Assembly: GCA_016743945.1 (NCBI GenBank)
Contig: JADGFI010000012.1
Span: 62,001-126,000, forward strand
DNA: 64,000 bases
Reading direction: 5' to 3'
Origin: Desulfobacteraceae bacterium
Lineage (GTDB): Bacteria > Desulfobacterota > Desulfobacteria > Desulfobacterales > Desulfobacteraceae
Below are positions 34,302-43,246 of this stretch, piece after piece. A model generated the notes under the pieces. It searched no databases. It worked only from the letters and a program-made list of their open reading frames with translations, and was not told the origin of the DNA. Position 1 is the stretch's first letter. Every line of letters starts with the position of its first letter. The translations under genes were made by a program, and so were the position numbers.

Positions 34302-37034
34302 TCAGAACACAGGTGCCAGGGGCAGGATAAATATAAAGGCGGATCCTTTGCCCAGCTCACTTTCAACCCAGATTTTTCCCCCATGGAAATCAATGATGTG
34401 CCGGGAGATGGTAAGCCCAACGCCTGTGCCCTTAGGTCTTCCCCGGGATGCATCCTTGACCTGCCGGAACTCCTGGAAGATGAGGTTTTGGTTTCTCCGG
34501 CTGATGCCGATCCCATTATCTTGGATCCGGGCTCGCATGATGCCGGGTTCAAGTGCAAGGCAGATACCAATCTTCCCTTGTGTTGCATCACTAAATTTTA
34601 TTGCATTGGAGATAAGATTGACCATCACCTGGGTCAACCGGTCCCTGTCACCGGATATTTCAACCCGGGTATCCGGCAGACGAAGCCGCAGGGAAATATT
34701 GTTTTCTTCAATCAGCGGTCCCAGAGAAACCATGGAATCCTGAATTACCTCTCTGAAGTCCAGGTAGGCAAATTCCCATTGGATACTACCGGATTTGATT
34801 TTCTGGAAATCAAGCACATCATTGATGAGTCTTGACAGGCGTTCACTCTCTTTTATAATAATATGGGTAAATCTTTGGTGCCGTTCCGGACCAAGGTCAG
34901 GGGTTGAATAGAGAATTTCAGCCAGGGCCCGGACAGAAGTCAACGGGGTTCTCAGTTCATGGGTGACGGTTGATATGAACTCGTTTTTTAACCGGTCCAG
35001 TTCTGTCAACCGCTCATTGGCCGCTTCAAGATCCATGGTGATCTTTTCCAGTTTACGGCTGTATTGAATGGCCTGCTGTGTCTCCTCCAGAATATTTAGT
35101 ATTTCGTTAAAGCCCAGGGGTTCTTCTTTGACCACCGACCGGACCATGACCAGGGCCGATGCCGATCCAATGGCCCCTGCCAGCAGTTTTTCCGCATGGC
35201 TGACAAGCCCTGCATCGGCGGTGAGTTCTTGTTCCAGGTTTATCCGGTTTTTCCTGGCATAACGTTTTAAGGCTGCTTGTGTTCGTTCCTTACCCAAGAC
35301 GCTTTCCAGAAGGGATTTTAAATCCCCCACCGATGCTGTGGCCCGCCAGAAAGAAGATTTTTCCGTTTCCACTGAATATTCAAACACATCCACAAACAGG
35401 AGGGCTTGTTTTTGCTCCACTTCGCTTTGCCGGGTAAAAAGAGAGACCCCTGTGTAAAGGCCGATATTGAAAATCATGCTCCAGAAAACCGAATGGGCCT
35501 CGGGGCTGAACCCCAGCAGGTGTACATCAAGGCCGAACAGCTGCTGGGGCTTTAGCAGGCGGATGCCAAAGGGGCCCTGGGTTAAAAAATTTTCCAATGG
35601 AAGGCCAGCCTGTGCAAGGGATGGCAACACAAGGGTATAGGCCCAGATAAAAAAGCCTGCCAATAAACCTGACAGGGCTCCTGATCTTGTGGCGCCCTTC
35701 CAGAATATCCCGCCGAGGATGGAAGGACCAAATTGGGCTACGGCGGCAAAGGAGATGATGCCGATGGAGACCAGGGAATAATACTCCACCACAAAATGAA
35801 AATAAAGATATCCCATTACCAGGACAGCCAGGATACTTGCCCGCCTGATCCCCAGCAGAAGCTGGCTTAGGTCGGGGCGCTGGGCAAGCTTTAAAAAGGA
35901 GAGTCTTAAAAGAACCGGCATGACAAGATCGTTGCAGACCATTGTGGAAAGGGCAATGGTTTCAACGATCACCATTCCTGTTGCAGCCGACATCCCGCCG
36001 ATAAAGACGAGTACGGCAAGTCCTTTTTGATGTTCCGCCATCAGAAGGAAGAGGGCAAAAAAATCTGCATCTGCTGTCTGGCTTCTGAATTTGAGCATGC
36101 CGGCAAAGGCAATGGGGAGGACAAACAGGTTAATGGCAAGCAGATACAGAGGAAAGAGCCAGATGGCTTTTTTAAGGTGTTCTTCATCTACATTTTCCAC
36201 CACCATCATTTGGAACTGCCGGGGAAGAAACAAGATTGCCATCATTGACAGGAATAGACCATTGTACCAGCCGACAAAGGTGGATGCAGTTACATCCATG
36301 ACAAACAAGGCTGAGATTTCAGGCAATAGGCTTGCCTGGGCGAACAGGTCGCCCAACCCGGAATAAAGGCCATAGGTGACATAAAGGCCTGCGCACACAA
36401 AGGCCACTAACTTTACAATGGACTCAAAGGCAATGGCGGCGACCAATCCTTCGTGGCGCTCGGTGGCATCTATATGTCGGGTGCCGAAAACAACGGCAAA
36501 TACAGCCAGGAGCAATGCCACATAAAAGGCGGTATCGTTCAGAACCGGCAGGTGGCCAAGTCCGGTTGACACGGGCAGGGGTGAGGCGTGACTGATGAGC
36601 AGAAAGGTGGCAGATATGGCCTTTATCTGGACCGCCATATAGGGAATGATGCCCAGCACTGCGATAATGGTCACGGCTCCTGCCACTGTGGTGCTTTTCC
36701 CGTACCGGGATGCAATGAAGTCTGCAATGGAGGTGATTCTGTTTATTTTGCTGATCCGGATGATTTTTTTCAAAACAGGCCAGCCGAGAATCAGCATCAG
36801 TGTGGGACCCAGATAAATACTTAAAAACCCGGTGATGCCTGCCCTGCTGGCAGCCCCCACACTTCCGTAAAATGTCCAGGCAGTACAATATACGGCCAGG
36901 GACAAGGCATAAATATAGGGATTGCTGATGATGCTTTTGCCGATTTTTGCCCTTTTGTCACCATAAAATGCAATGGCAAAAAGCAGGCTCATATAGCCAA
37001 AGGAAATAAGGAGGATGGTTTTTTTATCTATCAT
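34302..37034 (-). CDS. Sodium:solute symporter-histidine kinase fusion (CbrA-like)
   Basis: This 910-residue membrane sensor has about 13 hydrophobic segments of the SSS transporter fold in residues 1-500, beginning with YALSLAVYCTAWTFYGSVGAASRAG. A linker and PAS/STAC-like region (about 540-650) lead into HisKA with phospho-His in VTHELRTPLTSV near residue 690 and an HATPase domain (NGIGISRRN, GTGVGLTIS). CbrA-type proteins couple solute transport or sensing to phosphorelay. The gene is followed by a CheY-like regulator and preceded by a 79-residue membrane protein, an arrangement seen with SSS sensors. Confidence 0.9.
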   Translation of the reverse strand: MIDKKTILLISFGYMSLLFAIAFYGDKRAKIGKSIISNPYIYALSLAVYCTAWTFYGSVGAASRAGITGFLSIYLGPTLMLILGWPVLKKIIRISKINRITSIADFIASRYGKSTTVAGAVTIIAVLGIIPYMAVQIKAISATFLLISHASPLPVSTGLGHLPVLNDTAFYVALLLAVFAVVFGTRHIDATERHEGLVAAIAFESIVKLVAFVCAGLYVTYGLYSGLGDLFAQASLLPEISALFVMDVTASTFVGWYNGLFLSMMAILFLPRQFQMMVVENVDEEHLKKAIWLFPLYLLAINLFVLPIAFAGMLKFRSQTADADFFALFLLMAEHQKGLAVLVFIGGMSAATGMVIVETIALSTMVCNDLVMPVLLRLSFLKLAQRPDLSQLLLGIRRASILAVLVMGYLYFHFVVEYYSLVSIGIISFAAVAQFGPSILGGIFWKGATRSGALSGLLAGFFIWAYTLVLPSLAQAGLPLENFLTQGPFGIRLLKPQQLFGLDVHLLGFSPEAHSVFWSMIFNIGLYTGVSLFTRQSEVEQKQALLFVDVFEYSVETEKSSFWRATASVGDLKSLLESVLGKERTQAALKRYARKNRINLEQELTADAGLVSHAEKLLAGAIGSASALVMVRSVVKEEPLGFNEILNILEETQQAIQYSRKLEKITMDLEAANERLTELDRLKNEFISTVTHELRTPLTSVRALAEILYSTPDLGPERHQRFTHIIIKESERLSRLINDVLDFQKIKSGSIQWEFAYLDFREVIQDSMVSLGPLIEENNISLRLRLPDTRVEISGDRDRLTQVMVNLISNAIKFSDATQGKIGICLALEPGIMRARIQDNGIGISRRNQNLIFQEFRQVKDASRGRPKGTGVGLTISRHIIDFHGGKIWVESELGKGSAFIFILPLAPVF

Positions 37035-37056
37035 GGTCCCGTCCCTGACCTCTCTT

Positions 37057-37296
37057 TCATACCGTAAACTTCTGGTCCTGCACCGTTTTCCTATAATTGG
37101 GTTCCGGCGTCGCCCGGGTACATCGAATCATCAGAACGATCAATAAACCCCAGGCAAAGAAAAAATAAAGAAAAAACACCGGGATGCCCCACACTCTTCT
37201 GGTGGTATTGAACAAGGTGAGGATCGGATAGCTAAATAAAAAATTACCCAGAAGAAACAGGCCGATAAATTGATTGATTCTCGATTTTTTCGCCAT
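37057..37296 (-). CDS. Small two-helix membrane protein next to symporter-kinase
   Basis: This 79-residue protein has two hydrophobic segments (about 10-30 and 38-60) and a charged C-terminal tail. It lies 22 bp upstream of the symporter-kinase on the same strand, with a good AGGAGG-type site before the ATG. Position and topology resemble the small accessory subunits (DUF997/YhdT-like or DUF4212-like) of sodium/solute symporters. No catalytic residues are visible. Confidence 0.7.
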   Translation of the reverse strand: MAKKSRINQFIGLFLLGNFLFSYPILTLFNTTRRVWGIPVFFLYFFFAWGLLIVLMIRCTRATPEPNYRKTVQDQKFTV

Positions 37297-37683
37297 TTTT
37301 CTTGCCTCCTTGTTCCTGGCCGGATCATTCTCATTACCATAGGCGGTTCAACGATTTTTTGCTTCATATGGATCCCTTTATTCACATCCTGGAAAGAGGG
37401 AAGGGAACTCTCTTTTATCGGCAGTATAATCTTATGTCGAGACGATTGCAAAAATTATAAAGGACTCGGATAAATAAAACAATGCGTTTGATTTTTCTCC
37501 TTGATAAACCAAAGGGCCTTTGCTAAATTAATGTACCAAACGGCTGGTTTTTTTAATGGGAAAGTCTTGCAATGAAAACAGCGACAAAGGGTGAAATCCC
37601 AAGAGCCGAATCCATCCGTTTCCTTGAAATTCCTTGAAAAAAATAACGGATAGACCTAACCCCATAAAATAAGGAAAACCCCT
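37297..37683. other. Divergent intergenic region upstream of selenoprotein gene
   Basis: No gene is evident. Near the right side there is a 7-bp inverted repeat (37614-37620 and 37645-37651) flanking a direct repeat of TTCCTTGAAA. A 21-codon frame at 37571-37636 is probably chance. The region must carry the promoters for the symporter-kinase unit and the GrdB-like gene, but no convincing boxes stand out. Confidence 0.35.
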
Positions 37684-38907
37684 ATGGTGCGTCTTGAAAT
37701 CTATTCTGAAGAAGAAAGAAACCACCTCTTATCACTGCCCTGTCCGGGTTTTGAATCAACGGCTTTTACTCGGGGGCCGAAACTTTCCCAAAGAAAAGTG
37801 GCGATTATCTCAACGGCGGGTCTTCATTTGCGCAATGACCGTCCCTTTGGCCTGGGGGCCTCGGATTACAGACTGATTCCGCGGCAAGCATCATCAAAGG
37901 ATCTTGTTATGAGTCATATCTCAACAAACTTTGACCGCTCAGGTTTCCAGATGGACGTAAACCTCGTGTTTCCCCTTGATCGCCTTTGTGAACTGGCCGA
38001 CGCTGGATTTATCGGAAGTGTTGCCGCCTATCATTATTCTTTCATGGGCGCCACAGATCCTTCAGCCATGAAGGAAACAGCCCAAAATCTTGCCGGGATA
38101 ATGCGCAAGGACGGGGTTAACGCCGTCCTCCTTGTTCCGGTCTGACCCAATTGCACGCGCGCAGTTGGCGGGCTTGCTCATTATATGGAAGAAGCGGGAA
38201 TACCCACAACCCAGATAAGTCTGATCAAAGAGCATACACAAATTATTAACCCGCCAAGGGCATTATGGGTTCCCTTTGATTTGGGACGACCCCTGGGCAT
38301 GCCCAATGATGCCGGGTTTCAAATACGGGTACTCAAGCATGCCTTAAGGTTGCTTGAGGTCAAAAGCGGACCTGTCCTGGAAGATTTCCCGGAAGATACC
38401 CCTGATATGAAAAGCATGACGGATCAAGTGTTGCAGGTGGCATGCCCTGTGAATTTTAATACAAAAAAAGAGCCCCTCTCTTCCACCCAGCGTTTGCTGG
38501 AATCCTTCTCATTGGAATTTTCTCAGATGAAAACCTGGCATGATCTGGCCTTGTCCAAAACCAACCGGACCACCACAGGGGTTTCAGGTTTTTCCCCGGA
38601 AGCCAGCCTGGCCTTTATTACAGCCTTTGTAAAAGGGGAAAACCAAAATGTTTTGGACGCTTCACTTGCTGACAGCCTTCGCATGGTGGCCGAGGATATC
38701 AAAGCCTTCTATTTAGAAGGGCTCGCAGCCCAGCCCGGGCAGCCAACAAACAGCAAAAGCCTTGCCGATTGGTTCTGGGGTGAGACATATGCCGCCCTTG
38801 TGATCAATGAAGTCAGAAAAATAAGTCTAACCCGGGACTCGGATATGATGAAGCTTCTTGGCAGGTTGCTGCTTATACCCAGAAATCAAATGCACAGGTT
38901 TTTGTAA
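37684..38907 (+). CDS. GrdB/PrdB-family selenoprotein (glycine/sarcosine/betaine/D-proline reductase B type)
   Basis: This is a 407-residue protein if the TGA at 38143-38145 is read as selenocysteine. The frame is continuous on both sides: LLVPV-Sec-PNCTRAVGG, giving a U-x-x-C redox motif (Sec at residue 154). Both halves fit the selenoprotein B reductase family: GLGASDYRLIPR and FPLDRLCELADAGFIG before, and HYMEEAGIPTTQIS and PRALWVPFDLGRPLG after. Classical GrdB/PrdB cleave C-N bonds of glycine derivatives or D-proline with GrdA/GrdC or PrdA partners. None of these are nearby, so this is one of the stand-alone relatives of unknown substrate. AAGGA lies before the ATG. Conventional gene calling would split it at the TGA. 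Confidence 0.88.
38147..38168 (+). promoter_or_regulatory. Hairpin just after Sec UGA, possible SECIS element
   Basis: An 8-bp stem (38147-38154 with 38161-38168, one G-U) closes a 6-nt GC-rich loop. The loop begins only 9 nt after the UGA, shorter than the usual 16-37 nt, so either the fold differs from this simple one or the SelB contact is unusual. Confidence 0.3.
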
Positions 38908-38988
38908 CCATTGTATGTTAATATCGTTTTTATTCTTAGTACGACTATTATTTTGTGTGTAACCTTTGTGATTTGTGGATGGGCGGGT

Positions 38989-39450
38989 ATGGAAATCCAG
39001 TGGGAAATTAAAAAATTCAGCGAATTAACGGCAACAGAACTCTATGAGTTGCTCCGGCTGCGGGTGGATGTTTTTGTGGTGGAGCAGGCCTGCCCCTATC
39101 CCGAACTGGATGGGAAGGATTTACATTTAGAAACTCTCCATGTGGTTGTCCGCATGGCAGACAAGAACCTGGCGGCCTATCTCAGGATTCTGGCCCCCGG
39201 AGTCAGTTATCCCGGGGTCAGTATCGGGCGGGTTGTGACGGCCAAGGCCTTCCGGGGCAGGGGCTTAAGTCATAAGTTGATTGAAAAGGCCATGGGATTG
39301 GCACAGGAGAGCTGGCCGGGTATTCCCCTTCAGATTGGTGCCCAGGGATATTTGAGACGCTTTTATCAGTCCCATGGATTTGATGTCACATCCAAAATAT
39401 ATCTTGAAGACGGTATTCCCCACATTGACATGGTCCGAAAACCGGGTTAA
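38989..39450 (+). CDS. ElaA-type GNAT acetyltransferase
   Basis: This 153-residue cytoplasmic protein has the ElaA pattern: ELYELLRLRVDVFVVEQACPYPELDGKD near the start, then SIGRVVTAKAFRGRGLSHKLIEKA. The latter holds the acetyl-CoA pyrophosphate loop (R-G-x-G). The C-terminal HGFDVTSKIYLEDGIPHIDM is typical. I chose ATG at 38989 because homology begins there. A TTG extension to 38911 would add an unrelated hydrophobic stretch. The substrate of ElaA is not established. It lies about 80 bp after the selenoprotein gene. Confidence 0.85.
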   Translation: MEIQWEIKKFSELTATELYELLRLRVDVFVVEQACPYPELDGKDLHLETLHVVVRMADKNLAAYLRILAPGVSYPGVSIGRVVTAKAFRGRGLSHKLIEKAMGLAQESWPGIPLQIGAQGYLRRFYQSHGFDVTSKIYLEDGIPHIDMVRKPG

Positions 39451-39472
39451 TCTGTAACCCAAGGACAAAAAG

Positions 39473-39898
39473 ATGGAAGAGACCCTGTTAAAAATTTCAA
39501 ATTTGGTGAGTATTTCTGAGCGGGACATTGAGTTCCAGGCCATCCGTGCCCAGGGCCCGGGGGGGCAGAACGTCAACAAGGTGTCGTCTGCCATTCACCT
39601 GCGCTTTGATATTCCGGCATCGGATTTGCCCGGGATTTATAAAGAAAAACTGCTGGCCTTAAAGGACAGCCGGATCACCAAGGACGGGGTGGTGGTGATC
39701 AAGGCTCAAACCTTTCGAAGCCAGGAAAAGAACAGGGAAGACGGGCTGAACCGGCTGGTTGCCTTGATCCGGGGGGCGGTTAAGGAAAGGCGGAAAAGAA
39801 GGCCCAGTAAACCTTCCAGGTCATCAAAACAAAAGCGTATGGATTCAAAAACCCGGCACGGAAATTTAAAAGCCCTGAGAAAAAAAATCACCCATTAG
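39473..39898 (+). CDS. arfB: Peptidyl-tRNA hydrolase ArfB (ribosome rescue)
   Basis: This 141-residue protein has the release-factor catalytic GGQ in RAQGPGGQNVNKVSSA near residue 28, and a long Lys/Arg-rich C-terminal tail (KERRKRRPSKPSRSSKQKR and on). ArfB/YaeJ inserts such a tail into the empty mRNA channel of stalled ribosomes. It lacks codon-recognition domains of RF1/RF2. It starts 22 bp after the ElaA stop and probably shares its transcript. Confidence 0.93.
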   Translation: MEETLLKISNLVSISERDIEFQAIRAQGPGGQNVNKVSSAIHLRFDIPASDLPGIYKEKLLALKDSRITKDGVVVIKAQTFRSQEKNREDGLNRLVALIRGAVKERRKRRPSKPSRSSKQKRMDSKTRHGNLKALRKKITH

Positions 39899-40006
39899 AT
39901 TTTAAACTCACCATACGCTGGATAAGAGGAATAAGGACCGTTATAAAATGATCCTTGAACCCATGGAAAAAGATCTTTTCCGGTTACAAGTTTAATAAGG
40001 AGAAAA

Positions 40007-41077
40007 ATGATGACAACCTCCCTTTTTTCACCCATGACCATAAATGGTATCACCTTTAAAAATCGAATCGGCGTGGCCCCCATGACCCGGATGTCTGCAG
40101 GGGACAACAGCATTCCCAGGAAAGATGTGCTGGATTTTTTGGTGACCCGGGCCAAAAATGATGCAGGGCTTGTCTATAATGAGGCCATTGTTACGGACTA
40201 TGCGAGCGCCCAGGGGTATCCGGGCCAGGCAAGACTTTTGAACCAGGAACAGGTAAATGCCTGGAAACAGGTGACCCACAAGATTCGTGAATACGGGGCT
40301 GTGTCCGTTTGTCAGGCATTTCACTGCGGCCGCATGGCCTACGAAGGGATTAACCCGGTCAACCGGGTCATCGCTCCCAGTTCCATTGCCCCCAAACAGG
40401 ACAACCCCATGACAGGCAAACCCTATCCCGTGCCCGAGGAGATGGGCCAATCTGATATGGATGATGTGGTCGCAGGATTTGTTGAAACTGCCAAGGGTGC
40501 TATGGCAGCAGGATTTGATGGGTTTGAACTCCATTGCGCCCACGGGTATCTGCTCAATCAATTTTTGTCTGCCTATTCCAACCAGAGAACAGATGGTTAC
40601 GGTGGATCCATGGAAAATCGCTACCGCTTTGTCCATGAGGTGATAGCGGCAGTTCGAACCGTGATTCCACAAGATCGTCTCCTTTTCGTCAGGGTTTCCA
40701 ATTGGGGGATTGCCGACATGGATGTTTCCTTGTTTGAGAGCAAGGCCGAATGGCAGCAGATGATTCAGCTTTTTTCCCAAGAATCCATAAATGCCATTTC
40801 CCTGTCCACCTATGATTATAGTGCAAAGGCTTTTGGTACAGATCAAAACATGTCACAGATTACCCGGGAAGCGACAAAATTGCCGATTCTGATTTGTGGA
40901 AAGATCCATGACCGGACAACAGCGGATGAGGCCTTGCAGGGTTCTGACTTGGTTCTTTCCGGCAAATCCATGCTTCTGAACCCCACTTGGGTGTCCGAGG
41001 TGGAATCGGCAAAAAAATTGAAATTGTATGGATCTGATGAGGCAGGGATCGCTTATACACCAACGCCTCTGCCCTAG
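40007..41077 (+). CDS. NADH:flavin oxidoreductase, Old Yellow Enzyme family
   Basis: This 356-residue FMN-dependent TIM-barrel ene-reductase has a start segment FSPMTINGITFKNRIGVAPMTRMSAGD, the substrate-binding HCAHGYLLNQFLS near residue 180, and TDGYGGSMENRYRF. FMN phosphate contact is in LILCGKI and the SDLVLSGKSML region. It lacks the C-terminal FAD/Fe-S domains of 2,4-dienoyl-CoA reductase, so it is the short form. Physiological substrate is unknown. AAGGAG lies before the ATG. Confidence 0.92.
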   Translation: MMTTSLFSPMTINGITFKNRIGVAPMTRMSAGDNSIPRKDVLDFLVTRAKNDAGLVYNEAIVTDYASAQGYPGQARLLNQEQVNAWKQVTHKIREYGAVSVCQAFHCGRMAYEGINPVNRVIAPSSIAPKQDNPMTGKPYPVPEEMGQSDMDDVVAGFVETAKGAMAAGFDGFELHCAHGYLLNQFLSAYSNQRTDGYGGSMENRYRFVHEVIAAVRTVIPQDRLLFVRVSNWGIADMDVSLFESKAEWQQMIQLFSQESINAISLSTYDYSAKAFGTDQNMSQITREATKLPILICGKIHDRTTADEALQGSDLVLSGKSMLLNPTWVSEVESAKKLKLYGSDEAGIAYTPTPLP

Positions 41078-41277
41078 GACCGCAAATTTTGTAACTTGAA
41101 CCAAAATTCTGCGCTATTTCTGCTCAACTTATTTCATCTGCGGTCCTTGGCTAGGCGAAAGTAAATCCGGAAATAGGACATTTTTGCCCCATAAACGGTG
41201 GTCAGTTTGTTTTTTTATTAATAATGACAGTCCATAAGTCTCTAATCTTTAAAGGCTAATGGACGTGGTTTTCTCTC

Positions 41278-41297
41278 TTGGGGCATTTATTCCCCAT
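41278..41297. promoter_or_regulatory. Candidate sigma-54 enhancer site 1 (inverted repeat)
   Basis: TTGGGG-N8-CCCCA dyad centred about 223 bp before the predicted start of transcription. The same arms and spacing recur at 41367-41386. Likely target of the NtrC-type regulator encoded at 44662-46461. Confidence 0.5.
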
Positions 41298-41366
41298 TGT
41301 TTTTTTCCCTTATCGAATTGATATCGTCCTGACTGACCTGGAATTTCTGGTGTTTGACTTAATTTG

Positions 41367-41386
41367 TTGGGGCTTTTTTGCCCCAA
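41367..41386. promoter_or_regulatory. Candidate sigma-54 enhancer site 2 (inverted repeat)
   Basis: TTGGGGC-N6-GCCCCAA is a perfect dyad with the same 8-nt separation between GGGG and CCCC as site 1, centred about 134 bp before the predicted start. No U-run follows the plus-strand arm, which argues against a terminator. The two centres are 89 bp apart. Confidence 0.55.
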
Positions 41387-41484
41387 TTTGGTTAATGAAT
41401 GCCAACTCAAGGGGGGCACCAAAATCCATTTTTTTCTTTGCCCAGAAGGGGTATTGGCCGTTCCAGCGGTATCTTCCCATGGGG

Positions 41485-41500
41485 TGGCACAGCCATTGCA
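41485..41500 (+). promoter_or_regulatory. Sigma-54 (-24/-12) promoter for TRAP operon
   Basis: TGGCAC-N5-TTGCA is a full match to the RpoN core consensus, with GG at 41486-41487 and GC at 41498-41499 at the required 12-nt spacing. Predicted start of transcription is near 41511, about 57 bp before the dctP start codon. The convergent regulator gene encodes a sigma-54 activator, in agreement. Confidence 0.8.
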
Positions 41501-41567
41501 TTATTAGCCGGTTGACAGAGAGTACCTGTAATGGGGAATTATCATTAATTTATAAGGAGCATTTTAG

Positions 41568-42578
41568 ATGAAAAAACATTTTTGGTCAAAAAGTTTGGCA
41601 GGTCTGGCAGCAATCGCCCTGGTATTTACACTTACCTCACCGGTTCATGCCAAAACATGGAAAATGTCCTTTGGCGATGCCGCAGGCGGCACCCAATGGG
41701 AAACGGGCAAGAAATTTGCTGAGATTCTGGAGAAAAAAGCTGCTGGTAAGGTGAAATTTGATTATTTCCCCAATGGACAGCTGGGAAGTGAGCAGGATAC
41801 GGTTAATGATTGTTCCATGGACACCCTGGATTTTTCTGTTCTGGCAGTAAATAATCTGACCCCTTTTTCTCCCACCGTAGGCGTTTTGACCCTTCCCTAT
41901 GTGATTCAGGGGGTTGATGAGGCAGCTAAACTTACCCAGGGAACCTTTGGTGAGGAACTTGCCGCGAATACACTCCGGGATGCCGGGGTTCGAATTGTTG
42001 CATGGACCTATTCAGGATTCCGGGTGCTGACCAACTCCAAGCGCCCTGTTAAAACCGTTGCAGATCTGAAAGGGTTGGTTATCAGGGTTCCTAAGAATGC
42101 CATCATGATCGATTCCTATAAATCCTGGGGAATCAACCCGACCCCCATGGCCTGGTCTGAAACCTTTACCGCCCTCCAGCAAAAAGTTGTGGACGGACAG
42201 GACAATCCCTTTATTACCGTCAATGCCATGAAATTTTATGAAATCCAGAAATATGTGACCACCCTTCGGTATCTTTTTTCCCTGGAGCCCATTATCATGT
42301 CTGAAGATCTTTTCCAGAGACAGAATCCTGAAATGCAAAAACTTATCCTGGATGCCGGTAAAGAAGCAACGGCATACAGCAAAAAATGGTTGGTTGATTC
42401 TGAAGATGCCATTAAAAAGTCCCTTGTTGAAAAGGGAATGGTCATTGATGATGCCGCCGACGGTGAAAAAGAGTGGATCGAACGCGCTACCAAAACGGTA
42501 TGGCCCAAATACTATGACAGCATCGGTGGAAAAGATAAACTTGAAAATGCCTTAAAAATTTTGGGGCGAAGCTTATAA
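41568..42578 (+). CDS. dctP: TRAP transporter solute-binding protein DctP
   Basis: This 336-residue periplasmic protein has a signal peptide ending near PVHAKTW. The DctP fold shows FPNGQLGSEQDTVNDC and LKGLVIRVPKN, where Arg is the conserved carboxylate-binding residue. A C4-dicarboxylate or related organic acid ligand is therefore expected, but the exact acid is unknown. AAGGAG precedes the ATG. It is the first gene of the dctPQM operon and lies behind a sigma-54 promoter. Confidence 0.93.
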   Translation: MKKHFWSKSLAGLAAIALVFTLTSPVHAKTWKMSFGDAAGGTQWETGKKFAEILEKKAAGKVKFDYFPNGQLGSEQDTVNDCSMDTLDFSVLAVNNLTPFSPTVGVLTLPYVIQGVDEAAKLTQGTFGEELAANTLRDAGVRIVAWTYSGFRVLTNSKRPVKTVADLKGLVIRVPKNAIMIDSYKSWGINPTPMAWSETFTALQQKVVDGQDNPFITVNAMKFYEIQKYVTTLRYLFSLEPIIMSEDLFQRQNPEMQKLILDAGKEATAYSKKWLVDSEDAIKKSLVEKGMVIDDAADGEKEWIERATKTVWPKYYDSIGGKDKLENALKILGRSL

Positions 42579-42602
42579 AGGGTCACAAAGGTTAGGTCAA
42601 AA

Positions 42603-42630
42603 AAAATCCGTAGGGGTCCCTGCGGATTTT
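42603..42630 (+). terminator. Stem-loop between dctP and dctQ (attenuator-like)
   Basis: Self-complementary arms (AAAATCCG on the left, CGGATTTT on the right, with further inner pairs) form about a 12-bp stem with a 4-nt loop, ending in T bases. Partial termination or mRNA protection here would raise binding-protein levels over membrane subunits. Confidence 0.5.
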
Positions 42631-42693
42631 ATAAAGTTATCCCCGGGTTGATCCAACAGCCTGGGGGGCGAACCATTTTTCAAAGGGAAGCAT

Positions 42694-43245
42694 ATGGACA
42701 AGAAAACAATCTTTACCAAGGTGCTGGACAATTTTGAAAGCTATGCCTGCCAGTTGCTGCTGGCATTCTTTGTGGTCCTGCTCTTTTTGCAGATCCTTTT
42801 GAGGGAGTTTTTTCAATTCTCCCTCTCCTGGGGAGAGGAGCTGGCCACCTACCTGTTTGTCTGGTTTGTTTTTCTGGGGGCTAGTTATGCCTGCCGCCTG
42901 GGAGCTCACAACCGGGTCACCTTTCAGTTTAAAATTTTACCCAAAAAAGTCAGTATGGCCATTGAGGCCTTTTCCGATCTGATCTGGGTGATCTTTAATT
43001 GTTATTTTATTTTCTTAAGTTATAAGTTTGTGTTTGTAAAAATGAATCTGTTCTGGAAATCCCAGACCATGGGAATTCCCATGAAATATGTTTATATGAT
43101 TCTTCCCTTTTCCTTTGGCCTGATGACCCTTCGTGTCCTCCAGGTAAATTATCTTAAATTTATCAAAGGGGAAACCATCAAAGACCCCGATGCCATTGAA
43201 ATAGAAAAATCCTTGGACTTAACTAAAAAACAGGAGAAGAATTGA
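42694..43245 (+). CDS. dctQ: TRAP transporter small permease DctQ
   Basis: This 183-residue inner-membrane protein has four hydrophobic helices and the family signature FSLSWGEELATYLFVWFVFLGASYA near residue 50. It pairs with the large subunit to form the Na+-coupled importer. AAAGGGA lies before the ATG. One base separates its stop from the dctM start. Confidence 0.92.
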   Translation: MDKKTIFTKVLDNFESYACQLLLAFFVVLLFLQILLREFFQFSLSWGEELATYLFVWFVFLGASYACRLGAHNRVTFQFKILPKKVSMAIEAFSDLIWVIFNCYFIFLSYKFVFVKMNLFWKSQTMGIPMKYVYMILPFSFGLMTLRVLQVNYLKFIKGETIKDPDAIEIEKSLDLTKKQEKN

Positions 43246-43246
43246 T

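Noticed and set aside
37571..37636. 21-codon ORF before the GrdB-like gene as a leader peptide
   Set aside because: No ribosome site, no regulatory codon runs and no attenuator pattern; probably chance.
38911..38988. N-terminal extension of the ElaA-like acetyltransferase from TTG 38911
   Set aside because: The extension is hydrophobic and unlike the family, which begins at the ATG at 38989.
41278..41571. 97-residue ORF upstream of dctP
   Set aside because: It covers the enhancer dyads and the sigma-54 promoter and shows no protein features.
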